NCBI GenBank assembly: GCA_019455325.1
Contig: JACFMQ010000012.1
Location: forward strand, 1 to 64,000
Direction: 5' to 3'
From: Rhodocyclaceae bacterium
GTDB lineage: Bacteria > Pseudomonadota > Gammaproteobacteria > Burkholderiales > Rhodocyclaceae
Length of the DNA stretch: 64,000 nt
Both the position numbers and the translations under genes were made by a program. Shown here in pieces: positions 52,863 through 61,873 of the stretch (positions are counted from its first letter, which is position 1; every line of letters begins with the position of its first letter). The notes beneath the pieces are model-generated. The model did not search any database. It saw nothing but the letters and a program-made list of their open reading frames with translations, and was not told the origin of the DNA.

Positions 52863-52937
52863 CCTTGCGCTCCTTTGCTTTCGACGATTCATTATGCATG
52901 AATCGGCGAGGGAAGTTCCAGCTTCCGCCGGCCGGCG

Positions 52938-53699
52938 TCAGCCGCCTGCGGCAGGCAGCGGATCGAGCCGGAAGAAGGCGGCCAACTGTGCGTAGACCGC
53001 CGGGTATTCGTCGCGCAGCGTGCGCGGCGTCTCGAAGAAGGCCTCGGCGAGGACGGCGAAGAATTCGCCGGGGCTTTCGGCGGCGTAGGGGTCGATGGCG
53101 GTGTCCTCGCCGGCGTCTACGCGCTCGCAGAAGTCGTCGTAGGCCGCCGCCATCGCCGCCTCCCAGTCCGCCGGCGACATGCCCGGGTGCAGCGGCGGCA
53201 GGCCGTCGGCCTCGCCGTTGATCATGTCCAGCTTGTGCGCGAACTCGTGGATGACCACGTTGTAGCCGTCGCCGGCCATCTCCACGTCCTGCCAGGAGAC
53301 GAGTAGCGGTCCGCCGCCCCAGGCTTCGCCGGCGGCGATCTCGTCGTACTCGTGCACGACGCCGTCCTCGTCGACGACGCTGCGCGGGATGACGAATTCG
53401 GCCGGGTAGACGACGATGCCGACCCAGCCGGCGTACCAGTCGAGGCCGAGGTTGAGGATCGGCAGGCAGCCCTGGACGGCGATCGAGAGCTTCATGCGGT
53501 CGTCGAGTTCGAGGCCGCCGGTGGCGGCGAACTCCTTCTCTTCGAGGAAGCGGCCGACGAGCGCGCGCAGCCGCTGCCACTCGTCGGCCGAGAGCCAGTC
53601 GAGGAAGTCCAGCTCGGCCCGGACCGCGTGCCACAGATCGTCCGGAATGCCGGCGGCCGGCCGCCGGCCGAACAGGCGCGAGACGAGGCGGCCGATCAT
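52938..53699 (-). CDS. mtfA: MtfA-like zinc peptidase
   Basis: The 253-residue protein has the zinc motif HEFAHKLD and a downstream glutamate in GEFFAVLAEAFFE as the third ligand. E. coli MtfA binds the repressor Mlc and has aminopeptidase activity. Its start overlaps the EamA gene stop (ATGA). Confidence 0.93.
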   Translation of the reverse strand: MIGRLVSRLFGRRPAAGIPDDLWHAVRAELDFLDWLSADEWQRLRALVGRFLEEKEFAATGGLELDDRMKLSIAVQGCLPILNLGLDWYAGWVGIVVYPAEFVIPRSVVDEDGVVHEYDEIAAGEAWGGGPLLVSWQDVEMAGDGYNVVIHEFAHKLDMINGEADGLPPLHPGMSPADWEAAMAAAYDDFCERVDAGEDTAIDPYAAESPGEFFAVLAEAFFETPRTLRDEYPAVYAQLAAFFRLDPLPAAGG

Positions 53700-54628
53700 C
53701 GGCGGGGGCCGGGGCGCGTCGCCGTCGTCAGCCAGATGCCGGCGAAGATCATGGCGATGCCCGCGTAGTGGTACCAGAGCGGCACCTCGGCGAGGAAGAT
53801 CGCCGACAGGATCGTGCCGAACACCGGCATCAGGTGGATGAACAGGCTGGCCTTGCTGGCGCCGACCTCGCCGACCGCGCGGTTGTAGAAGACGTAGCCG
53901 ACGAAGCTGGGGAAGACGCCGACGTAGAGCAGCGCGGCGAACGATCCCCAGTGCAGGTCGATGTGCCGGTCGTTCGCCAGCTCCCAGGCGTAGGCCGGGA
54001 CGAGGACGGCGACGCCGACGGCGGTGAAGGCGGCGAGCATCAGCATCGGGTGCACGCCGGCCGGGCGCCACTGCAGGCCGATGGTGTAGATCGCCCAGAC
54101 CAGCACGGCGCCGAGCATCCACAGGTCGCCGACGTTGAGGGCGAGCGCGCCGAGCGCGGCCGGGTCGCCGCGCAGCACGATGGTGGCGACGCCGACGAAG
54201 GAGAGCGCCACGCCGAGGCCTTCCACCCGCTGCAGCCGCTTCTTCAGGAACAGCCAGGAGAGCGCGATGGTGGCGATCGGAATGAAGGAGTTGAGCAGCA
54301 GGGCGTTGGTCGCCGCCGTGTATTGCAGCGCCACGTAGGCCAGCGTGTTGTAGCCGCCGACGCCGAGCACGCCGAGGACGAGCACCGGCTTCCAGCCCTT
54401 CTTCAGGAGCGGCCACTGCGCGCGCAGGTGCGGCAGCGCCAGCGGCAGCACGAGCAGCAGCGCGATGGTCCAGCGCCAGAAGGCCAGCGCCATCGGCGGC
54501 ACGTCGCCGCGGACGGCGCGGCCGATGACCATGTTGCCGGCCCAGAACAGCGCGGTCAGCGTGAGCAGCAGGTAGGGATGGGCGAGGCGCGGCGGCATCG
54601 GGCTCGGGTCCTTGGCGAAGGGGGGCAT
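53696..54628 (-). CDS. EamA/DMT-family transporter
   Basis: The 310-residue protein has ten hydrophobic helices in two EamA repeats (AHPYLLLTLTALFWAGNMVI and DLWMLGAVLVWAIYTIGLQW). An ATG 30 bases inside is an alternative start. It is likely an exporter of amino acids or other metabolites; the substrate is unknown. It is translationally coupled to mtfA. Confidence 0.92.
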   Translation of the reverse strand: MPPFAKDPSPMPPRLAHPYLLLTLTALFWAGNMVIGRAVRGDVPPMALAFWRWTIALLLVLPLALPHLRAQWPLLKKGWKPVLVLGVLGVGGYNTLAYVALQYTAATNALLLNSFIPIATIALSWLFLKKRLQRVEGLGVALSFVGVATIVLRGDPAALGALALNVGDLWMLGAVLVWAIYTIGLQWRPAGVHPMLMLAAFTAVGVAVLVPAYAWELANDRHIDLHWGSFAALLYVGVFPSFVGYVFYNRAVGEVGASKASLFIHLMPVFGTILSAIFLAEVPLWYHYAGIAMIFAGIWLTTATRPGPRR

Positions 54629-54630
54629 TG

Positions 54631-54636
54631 TATAAT
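54631..54636 (+). promoter_or_regulatory. -10 box placed for a leaderless relA transcript
   Basis: A consensus TATAAT ends 6 bases before the relA ATG at 54643. If used, transcription would begin at or next to the A of the start codon. No good -35 is seen at the usual distance. Confidence 0.45.
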
Positions 54637-54642
54637 TGCGGC

Positions 54643-56847
54643 ATGGTTTCCGTCGTCCATTCCGTCGCTGCCCAGAGCGACTTCGAACAATCCCTCAGCA
54701 CGCTTTGCGAAGGTCTCTCCGACGAAGAGTCGGCGCTCGTCCGCGAGGCTGCGGACTTCGCCTGCGAGATCTACGGCGAACACACCCTCGGCAGCGGCGA
54801 AGGCGTCTGCTCGCATGCGCTCGGCATGGCGCTGATCCTGGTCGGGCTCAAGCTCGACGCCGCCTCGCGCCTGGCGGCGCTGCTCTTCGCCGTGCCGACC
54901 TACGACGAGCACGGCCTGGCCAAGATCGAGGCACGCTTCGGCGACGCCGCCGCGCACCTGGTCGGCGGCATCACGCGCCTGAACCGCCTGCGCCCGATCA
55001 CCCGCGATTTCGTCGCCGACGCCGCGGCCAGCCCGCAGGAGATGAAGACGCAGGTCGAGGTGCTGCGCAAGATGCTGCTGGCGATGGTCGAGGACATCCG
55101 CGTCGTGCTGCTGCGGCTTGCCTCGCGCACACAGACGCTGCGCTACTACGCGGCGAACCCGGACGAGCTGCGCGTCGAGGTGGCGCGCGAGACGCTCGAA
55201 CTCTATTCGCCGCTGGCCAACCGGCTCGGCGTCTGGGAGCTGAAGTGGGAGCTGGAGGATCTTTCCTTCCGCTTCATGCATCCCGATCTCTACAAGAAGA
55301 TCGCCGGCCAGCTCGACGAGAAGCGGCTGGAGCGCGAGCAGTTCATCGCCGACGCGATCGAGCGCCTGCGCAGCGAGCTGGCCGCGGTCGGCGTGAAGAA
55401 GGCCGAGGTCTACGGCCGGCCGAAGCACATCTACAGCATCTGGAACAAGATGCGCAAGAAGGGCGTCGAGTTCTCCGAGGTGTACGACGTGCGCGCGCTG
55501 CGCGTCATCGTCGACGACGTCAAGGAGTGCTACACCGCGCTCGGCATCGTGCACAACATCTGGACGCCGATCCCGAAGGAGTTCGACGACTACATCTCGA
55601 ATCCGAAGGGCAACAACTACCGCTCGCTGCACACCGCCGTGCGCTGCCCGGACGGGCGCAGCCTGGAAGTGCAGATCCGCACCTGGGAGATGCACCGGCA
55701 CGCCGAGCTCGGCATCGCCGCGCACTGGCGCTACAAGGAAGGCGCGAAGCGGAGCGAGGACAACTACGACGAGAAGATCGCCTGGCTGCGCCAGCTTCTG
55801 ACCTGGAAGGACGAGGTCGCCGATTCCTCGGATTGGGTCGCGCACTACAAGCAGGCGGCGCTCGACGAGACGATCTACATATTGACGCCGCAGGGCCGCG
55901 TCGTCGACCTGCCGCGCGGCGCGACGCCGATCGACTTCGCCTACCGCGTGCACACCGACCTCGGCCACCGCTGCCGCGGCGCCAAGGTGGACGGCGCGCT
56001 GGTGCCGCTCAACACCGCGCTGACGACCGGGCAGCGCGTCGAGATCGTCGTCGCCAGGGAAGGCGGGCCGTCGCGCGACTGGCTCAACCCCGCGCTCGGC
56101 TACCTGATCACGCACCGCGCCCGCACCAAGGTGCGCGCCTGGTTCTCCAACCTGGCGCTGGAAGAGACGCTGGCCGAGGGGCGGGCGTTCGTCACCAAGG
56201 AACTGCAGCGGCTCGGCCAGGGCGGCGTGAACATCGACGAACTGGCCGAGAAGCTCGGCTTCGCCAAGGCCGATGACCTCTACATCGCCGCCGGCCGCAA
56301 CGAGCTCGGCCTGCGCCAGTTCCAGGTCGCCGCGCGCGGCAGCGAGATGCCGGTCGAGGAGCGCACGATGCCGGAGCCGGGGCGGCGGAAGAAGGCGCCC
56401 GAGGCCGACCGCGGCATCCTCATCGTCGGCGTCGACAAGCTCTTGACGCAGCTCGCGCGCTGCTGCAAGCCGGCGCCGCCGGACGAGATCCACGGCTTCG
56501 TCACGCGCGGCAAGGGCGTTTCGATCCACCGCGCCGACTGCCCGAACTTCGCCAACCTCGCCGCGCTGCACCCGGAGCGCGTGATCGAGACCGACTGGGG
56601 CGCGCGGCAGGAAGGCTGCTTCCCGGTGGACGTGGTCGTCGACGCGCACGACCGCCAGGGGCTGCTGCGCGACGTCTCCGACGTCTTCGCCCGCGAGCGG
56701 CTCAACGTCATCGCCGTCAACACGCAGTCGAAGCAGGGCAAGGCGCACATGAGCTTCACCGTCGAGGTGAACAACCTGCAGCAGTTGAACCGCACGCTCG
56801 GCCAGGTGCACGAGGTGGCGGGCGTGGTCGGCGTGCGGCGGGCCTGA
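54643..56847 (+). CDS. relA: GTP pyrophosphokinase RelA
   Basis: The 734-residue protein has a degenerate N-terminal HD region, an intact synthetase domain (YGRPKHIYSIWNKM, with VYDVRALRVIVDD and SNPKGNNYRSLHTAVR), TGS (DETIYILTPQGRVVDLPRGA), a zinc-finger-like ARCCKPAPP segment and a C-terminal ACT domain. The HD motif needed for ppGpp hydrolysis is replaced near FAVPTYDEH, so it should be a synthetase only, as in RelA. It makes (p)ppGpp on ribosomes with uncharged tRNA. The ATG at 54643 is used; codons before it overlap the -10 box. Confidence 0.95.
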   Translation: MVSVVHSVAAQSDFEQSLSTLCEGLSDEESALVREAADFACEIYGEHTLGSGEGVCSHALGMALILVGLKLDAASRLAALLFAVPTYDEHGLAKIEARFGDAAAHLVGGITRLNRLRPITRDFVADAAASPQEMKTQVEVLRKMLLAMVEDIRVVLLRLASRTQTLRYYAANPDELRVEVARETLELYSPLANRLGVWELKWELEDLSFRFMHPDLYKKIAGQLDEKRLEREQFIADAIERLRSELAAVGVKKAEVYGRPKHIYSIWNKMRKKGVEFSEVYDVRALRVIVDDVKECYTALGIVHNIWTPIPKEFDDYISNPKGNNYRSLHTAVRCPDGRSLEVQIRTWEMHRHAELGIAAHWRYKEGAKRSEDNYDEKIAWLRQLLTWKDEVADSSDWVAHYKQAALDETIYILTPQGRVVDLPRGATPIDFAYRVHTDLGHRCRGAKVDGALVPLNTALTTGQRVEIVVAREGGPSRDWLNPALGYLITHRARTKVRAWFSNLALEETLAEGRAFVTKELQRLGQGGVNIDELAEKLGFAKADDLYIAAGRNELGLRQFQVAARGSEMPVEERTMPEPGRRKKAPEADRGILIVGVDKLLTQLARCCKPAPPDEIHGFVTRGKGVSIHRADCPNFANLAALHPERVIETDWGARQEGCFPVDVVVDAHDRQGLLRDVSDVFARERLNVIAVNTQSKQGKAHMSFTVEVNNLQQLNRTLGQVHEVAGVVGVRRA

Positions 56848-56851
56848 GCGC

Positions 56852-58021
56852 CTAGCGCAGCGAGCGGTAGACTCCCGCGCGCCGGCGCTTGCCGAGCACC
56901 AGTTGCCACAGCTGGCCCTGGCGCGAGCGGAAGAAGCCGGCGGAACTCATCAGGTAGTAGCGCCACATGCGGTAGAAGCGCTCGTCGTAGCTGGCCTGCA
57001 GCGTCGGCCAGGCGTGGTCGAAGTTCTCCCACCAGGCCAGCAGCGTCCGGTCGTAGTCGGCGCCGAAGCTGTGCCAGTCCTCGATCAGGAAATGGCCTTC
57101 CAGCGCCGCGGCCAGCTCGCGCGCCGACGGCAGCTTGCCGTTGGGGAAGATGTAGCGGTCGATCCAGGCGTCGGTGTGCCGGCTGGTGGCGTGCACGCCG
57201 ATGGTGTGCAGCAGGAACAGGCCGTCGTCGGCGAGCGCGCGGCCGACCGCCGAGAAGTAGGCGCCGTAGTTCTTCGGCCCGACGTGCTCGAACATGCCGA
57301 CCGAGACCGCCTTGTCGAAGCGGCCGTCGAGGTCGCGGTAGTCCATCAGTTCGATGCTCACCGGCAGGCCGGCGCAGCGCTCGCGCGCCAGCGCCTGCTG
57401 CTCGCGGGAAACGGTGATGCCGGTGACGCGCACGCCGTGGTTTTCCGCGGCGTGGCGGGCGAGCCCGCCCCAGCCGCAGCCGATTTCGAGCAGGTGCTCG
57501 CCCGGGCGCAGTTCCAGCTTGCGGCAGATCAGCTCGAGCTTGGCGCGCTGGGCTTCCGCGAGCGTCGTCGCGTTCGGCCAGTAGGCGCACGAATAGCTCA
57601 TGCTCGGGTCGAGCATGGCCTCGAAAACGTCGTTGCCGATGTCGTAGTGCTGTTCGCCGACCTGGAAGGCGCGGCGGACCGACTGCAGGTTGAAGATGCC
57701 GTGGCGCAGGATTTCGCCGAGCAGGCGCAGACGCGCCCGGCCGCCGAGGCGCGTCTCGGCGTCGACGCCCATCAGCCGGGCGAACAGCTCGTCCAGCCGC
57801 AGGCATTCCCACTGGCCGTCCATGTAGGCTTCGCCGAAGCCGAGCGAACCCTGCGTCAGGATCCGCCGGTAAAGGCGTTCGTCGTAGACCTGGATGTCCC
57901 AGGGCGCATCGCCGTTGAAGGCCACGCCCGCTTCCGCGGCCAGTTCGGCGAGCACGTCGGGGGCGGCATTCCGGCAGGTTCCGGGAGTCTGGTTGCCGCT
58001 CAACCAAGCATCCGTCTTCAT
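56852..58021 (-). CDS. cfa: Cyclopropane-fatty-acyl-phospholipid synthase
   Basis: The 389-residue protein has an N-terminal lipid-binding region, SYSCAYWPNATTLAEAQ with the active-site segment, the AdoMet motif LEIGCGWGGLARHA and the GMFEHVGPKNYG segment. It methylenates membrane unsaturated fatty acids at entry to stationary phase. It is convergent with relA, with 4 bases between the stops. Confidence 0.96.
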   Translation of the reverse strand: MKTDAWLSGNQTPGTCRNAAPDVLAELAAEAGVAFNGDAPWDIQVYDERLYRRILTQGSLGFGEAYMDGQWECLRLDELFARLMGVDAETRLGGRARLRLLGEILRHGIFNLQSVRRAFQVGEQHYDIGNDVFEAMLDPSMSYSCAYWPNATTLAEAQRAKLELICRKLELRPGEHLLEIGCGWGGLARHAAENHGVRVTGITVSREQQALARERCAGLPVSIELMDYRDLDGRFDKAVSVGMFEHVGPKNYGAYFSAVGRALADDGLFLLHTIGVHATSRHTDAWIDRYIFPNGKLPSARELAAALEGHFLIEDWHSFGADYDRTLLAWWENFDHAWPTLQASYDERFYRMWRYYLMSSAGFFRSRQGQLWQLVLGKRRRAGVYRSLR

Positions 58022-58095
58022 GTGCACCTCGAGCCGGAGTTTTGATTGCCTACAGCATAAGCGCCGCCCCGCCCGATCGCAAACCGCGGCGGCGC

Positions 58096-60213
58096 TCAGG
58101 CGGTGCCGGGCTTCAGCGCCTCGACCAGCTCGCACTGGGCGCAGCGCGGCTTGCTGCGTCTGCCCGGCCGCTTGCGGTGGTAGCTGCCGTCCGGGCGCAT
58201 CTCCCAGGCCTGCACGTTGTCCGCCAGATAGATCTTCAGCCCCTCGTTGATCACGCGCTGCTTCAGCTTGCGGTCGAGGATCGGGAAGCCCAGCTCGATG
58301 CGCCGGAAGAAGTTGCGGTCCATCCAGTCGGCGCTGGAGAGGATCACGTTCTCCTTGCCGCCGGCGTGGAAGTAGAAGATGCGGTGGTGTTCGAGGAAGC
58401 GGCCGACGATCGAGCGCACGCGGATGTTCTCGGAAAGCCCCTTGATGCCGGGGCGCAGCGTGCACACGCCGCGCACGATGAGGTCGATCCTGACGCCGGC
58501 CTGCGAGGCTTCGTAGAGGCCGGCGATGATCTCCGGTTCGAGCAGCGAGTTCATCTTGGCGATGATGCGCGCGCGCTTGCCGGCGCGCGCCGCCGCCGCC
58601 TCTTCCTCGATCGCCGCGATGACGTTGGCGTGCAGCGAGAACGGCGCCTGCCACAGGTGCTTGAGCGCCTGCGCGCGGCCCAGCCCGGTCAACTGCTTGA
58701 AGACCTCGTTCACGTCGGCGCCGACGTCCTCGTTGCAGGTGAGCAGGCCGAAGTCGGTGTAGAGGCGCGCGGTGCGCGGATGGTAGTTGCCGGTGCCGAG
58801 GTGCACGTAGCGGCGCAGCACGTCGCCCTGCCGGCCTTCCTCGCGGCGCACGATCATCAGCATCTTGGCGTGCGTCTTGTAGCCGACGACGCCGTAGACG
58901 ACGTGCGCGCCGACCTCCTCGAGCTTGGTCGCCCAGCCGATGTTCGCCTCCTCGTCGAAGCGCGCCATCAGCTCGACGACGACGGTGACCTCCTTGCCGT
59001 TCTGCGCGGCGCGGATCAGCGAGCGCATCAGCACCGAGTCGGTGCCGGTGCGGTAGACGGTCATCTTGATCGCCACCACCTTCGGATCGGCGACCGCCGC
59101 CTCCAGCATCTCGATCACCGGCGTGAAGCTCTGGAACGGGTGGTGGAGCAGGATGTCGCCGGCGCGGATCGCCGAGAAGATGGTCGGCTTCTTGGTCAGC
59201 GCCGCCGGGACGCTCGGCGCGAAGCCGGAGAACTTGAGGTCGGGCCGGTCCACGCTGTCCGGCACCTGCATCAGGCGGACCAGGTTGACCGGGCCGGAGA
59301 CGCGGTAGAGGTCGTCCTCCTCCAGCCCGAACTGTTCGAGCAGGAAGCGCGTCATCTGCGGCGAGCAGTCGTCGGCGACCTCCAGGCGCACGGCGTCGCC
59401 GAAGTGGCGCTGCGGCAGCTCGCCCTGGATCTTGGCGCGCAGGTTCTTCACCTCTTCCTCGTCGACGAAGAGATCGGAATTGCGCGTGACGCGGAACTGG
59501 TAGCAGCCGCGCACCGCCATGCCGGCGAACAGGTGGCCGACGAAGCCGTGCAGGATCGAGGAGAGGAAGACGAAGCCGTGCGGGCAGCCGGCCAGCGTCT
59601 CGGGCAACTGGATGACGCGCGGCAGGAGGCGCGGCGCCTGCACGATGGCGGCGTTCGAGCTGCGGCCGAAGGCGTCCTTGCCTTCCAGCTCGACGGCGAA
59701 GTTGAGGCTCTTGTTGAGCACGCGCGGGAAGGGGTGCGAGGGGTCGAGGCCGATCGGCGTCAGCAGCGGCATCACCTCGCGCACGAAGTAGCCGTGGATC
59801 CACTCGCGCTGCGCCTCGGTCCACGCGCTGCGCCGCAGGAAGTGGATGCCCTCGTCGACCAGCCGCGGCAGGAGGTCCTGGTTGAGCAGCTCGTACTGTT
59901 CGGCGACGATCGCGTGCGCCTCGTCGGCCATCAGGCGGAAGACCTCGGCCGCCGGCCGGCCGTCGCTGCCGAGGAAGCTCGAACCGAGCTTGATCTGCTC
60001 CTTGATGCCGGCGGCGCGGATTTCGAAGAACTCGTCGAGGTTGCTGCTGACGATGCACAGGAAGCGCAGGCGTTCGAGCAGCGGCGTCGTCGCGTTCTGC
60101 GCCTGCGCCAGCACGCGCCGGTTGAAGGCGAGCAGGCCGAGTTCGCGGTTCAGGTAGTTCTCCGGCGGGAAGTGCTGCTTGCGCGAGCGCAGCATGGTCG
60201 GGCGTGAGGTCAT
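58096..60213 (-). CDS. ppk1: Polyphosphate kinase
   Basis: The 705-residue protein begins with the conserved YLNRELGLLAFNRRVLAQA. It has the phosphorylated histidine in YKTHAKML and YVHLGTGNYHPRTARLYTDF of the C-terminal domains. It makes polyphosphate from ATP reversibly. The ATG at 60213 was chosen; a second ATG 18 bases further in is possible. It is divergent from ppx. The C-terminus carries a short CAQC pair, unusual for Ppk1. Confidence 0.96.
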   Translation of the reverse strand: MTSRPTMLRSRKQHFPPENYLNRELGLLAFNRRVLAQAQNATTPLLERLRFLCIVSSNLDEFFEIRAAGIKEQIKLGSSFLGSDGRPAAEVFRLMADEAHAIVAEQYELLNQDLLPRLVDEGIHFLRRSAWTEAQREWIHGYFVREVMPLLTPIGLDPSHPFPRVLNKSLNFAVELEGKDAFGRSSNAAIVQAPRLLPRVIQLPETLAGCPHGFVFLSSILHGFVGHLFAGMAVRGCYQFRVTRNSDLFVDEEEVKNLRAKIQGELPQRHFGDAVRLEVADDCSPQMTRFLLEQFGLEEDDLYRVSGPVNLVRLMQVPDSVDRPDLKFSGFAPSVPAALTKKPTIFSAIRAGDILLHHPFQSFTPVIEMLEAAVADPKVVAIKMTVYRTGTDSVLMRSLIRAAQNGKEVTVVVELMARFDEEANIGWATKLEEVGAHVVYGVVGYKTHAKMLMIVRREEGRQGDVLRRYVHLGTGNYHPRTARLYTDFGLLTCNEDVGADVNEVFKQLTGLGRAQALKHLWQAPFSLHANVIAAIEEEAAAARAGKRARIIAKMNSLLEPEIIAGLYEASQAGVRIDLIVRGVCTLRPGIKGLSENIRVRSIVGRFLEHHRIFYFHAGGKENVILSSADWMDRNFFRRIELGFPILDRKLKQRVINEGLKIYLADNVQAWEMRPDGSYHRKRPGRRSKPRCAQCELVEALKPGTA

Positions 60214-60360
60214 GTCGCGTGGCGTCCGGGGGCGAAGTCGAGGTGCGTCATCGTGTTGCACGAATATTACGCCAGTATTTCAGCGCCCGGCGCCGGCCGG
60301 GGCGGCCCCGCGCGGGTGATAGAATCCCGGCATTTTCCAGACGACGGGGGCGGCGAGCCG

Positions 60361-61872
60361 GTGGGGTACGAACTGATAGCGGCGGTGGATCTGGGGTCGA
60401 ACAGCTTCCGGTTGCAGGTCGGGCGCGTGCTCGACGACCAGATTTACCCGCTCGACGCGATCAAGGAGCCGGTGCGCCTGGCCTCCGGCCTGACCGCCGG
60501 CAAATACCTCGACCAGACCTCGCAGCAGCGCGCGCTGCAGGCCCTTTCGCGCTTCGGCGAGCGCCTGCGCGGCTTCGCCCCGGAGGCGGTGCGGGCGGTG
60601 GCGACGAACGCGCTGCGCGTGGCGAAGAACGCGATGGACTTCCTGCCGCTGGCCGAACGCGCCCTCGGCTTTCCCATCGAGATCATCGCCGGCCGCGAGG
60701 AGGCGCGCCTGATCTACCTTGGCGCCATCCACTCGCTGCCGCCGGCGCAGCACAAGCGGCTGGTCGTCGACATCGGCGGCGGTTCGACCGAATTCATCAT
60801 CGGCCGCCGCATCGAGCCGCAGTTGATGGAGTCGCTGTTCATGGGCTGCGTCAGCTACACGCTGCGCTTCTTTCCCGACGGCCGCATCGACCGCCGGCGG
60901 CTGCGCGAGGCGAAGATGGCCGCGGCCAGCGAAATCCAGCACATCGCCCACGAATACCGCCGGCACGGCTGGCGCGAGGCGGTCGGCTCGTCCGGCACGG
61001 CGCGAGCGATCGCCGACCTGCTCGAACTGAACCGGCTGAACCCGGGCGGCGTCGCCGGCCTGACGCGCGACGGGCTGGAACACCTGCAGTCGCTGCTGCT
61101 CAAGGCCGGCTCGGTGCCCGATCTCGGCCTCGCCGGCCTGCGCGCCGACCGCATTCCGGTGCTGCCGGGCGGCATCGCCATCATGAGCGCGGTCTTCGAC
61201 GAACTCGACCTGGCGCACATGACCTATTCCGACGGCGCCCTGCGCCTGGGCGTGCTCTACGACCTGCTCGGCCGTTTCCACCACCACGACATGCGCGACG
61301 TCACCGTCGCCCAGTTCATGCGCCGCTACCAGGTCGACGCGCGCCAGGCGGAGCGCGTCGAGCGCACGGCGCTGCGCTTGCTGGCGCAGATCGACGGCCC
61401 GCCGGCGACGCCGGAGCAGGAGGCCGACGCCAGCTTCCTCGGCTGGGCGGCGAAGCTGCACGAGGTCGGCATTTCCGTGGCGCACAGCGGCTACCACAAG
61501 CACGGCGCCTACATCCTGACCTTCGCCGACATGCCCGGCTTCTCGAAGAAGGACCAGGCGCGGCTGGCGCTGCTCGTCTTCGGCCACCGCGGCAAGCTCG
61601 ACAAGATCACCGGCCTGCCGTCCGGCGACGGCAACTGGCGCCTGCTGCTCGCGCTGCGTCTCGCCGCCGTCCTGCACCGCTCGCGCGACGGCGTGCCGCT
61701 GCCGGCCTGCCGCGTGCGCGCGCAGGGCGAGGGCTTCGTCCTCGAACTGCAGAGCGACTGGCTGGCGGCGCATCCGCTGACCGCCGTCGCGCTCGACGAG
61801 GAAATCACCGCCTGGGCGCGCGTCGACAAGCCGCTGCGCATCAAGCAGCGCAACTTCAAGGCGGACGGCTGA
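60361..61872 (+). CDS. ppx: Exopolyphosphatase
   Basis: The 503-residue protein starts at GTG with AAVDLGSNSFRLQVG, the ASKHA nucleotide-binding loop, and continues with DIGGGSTEF and GGIAIM. The C-terminal domain is helical. It removes terminal phosphate from polyphosphate or pppGpp. The frame is open upstream, but the conserved start is here. A TAGAAT at 60320-60325 is a possible -10. The mla operon begins 1 base after its stop. Confidence 0.94.
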   Translation: MGYELIAAVDLGSNSFRLQVGRVLDDQIYPLDAIKEPVRLASGLTAGKYLDQTSQQRALQALSRFGERLRGFAPEAVRAVATNALRVAKNAMDFLPLAERALGFPIEIIAGREEARLIYLGAIHSLPPAQHKRLVVDIGGGSTEFIIGRRIEPQLMESLFMGCVSYTLRFFPDGRIDRRRLREAKMAAASEIQHIAHEYRRHGWREAVGSSGTARAIADLLELNRLNPGGVAGLTRDGLEHLQSLLLKAGSVPDLGLAGLRADRIPVLPGGIAIMSAVFDELDLAHMTYSDGALRLGVLYDLLGRFHHHDMRDVTVAQFMRRYQVDARQAERVERTALRLLAQIDGPPATPEQEADASFLGWAAKLHEVGISVAHSGYHKHGAYILTFADMPGFSKKDQARLALLVFGHRGKLDKITGLPSGDGNWRLLLALRLAAVLHRSRDGVPLPACRVRAQGEGFVLELQSDWLAAHPLTAVALDEEITAWARVDKPLRIKQRNFKADG

Positions 61873-61873
61873 C

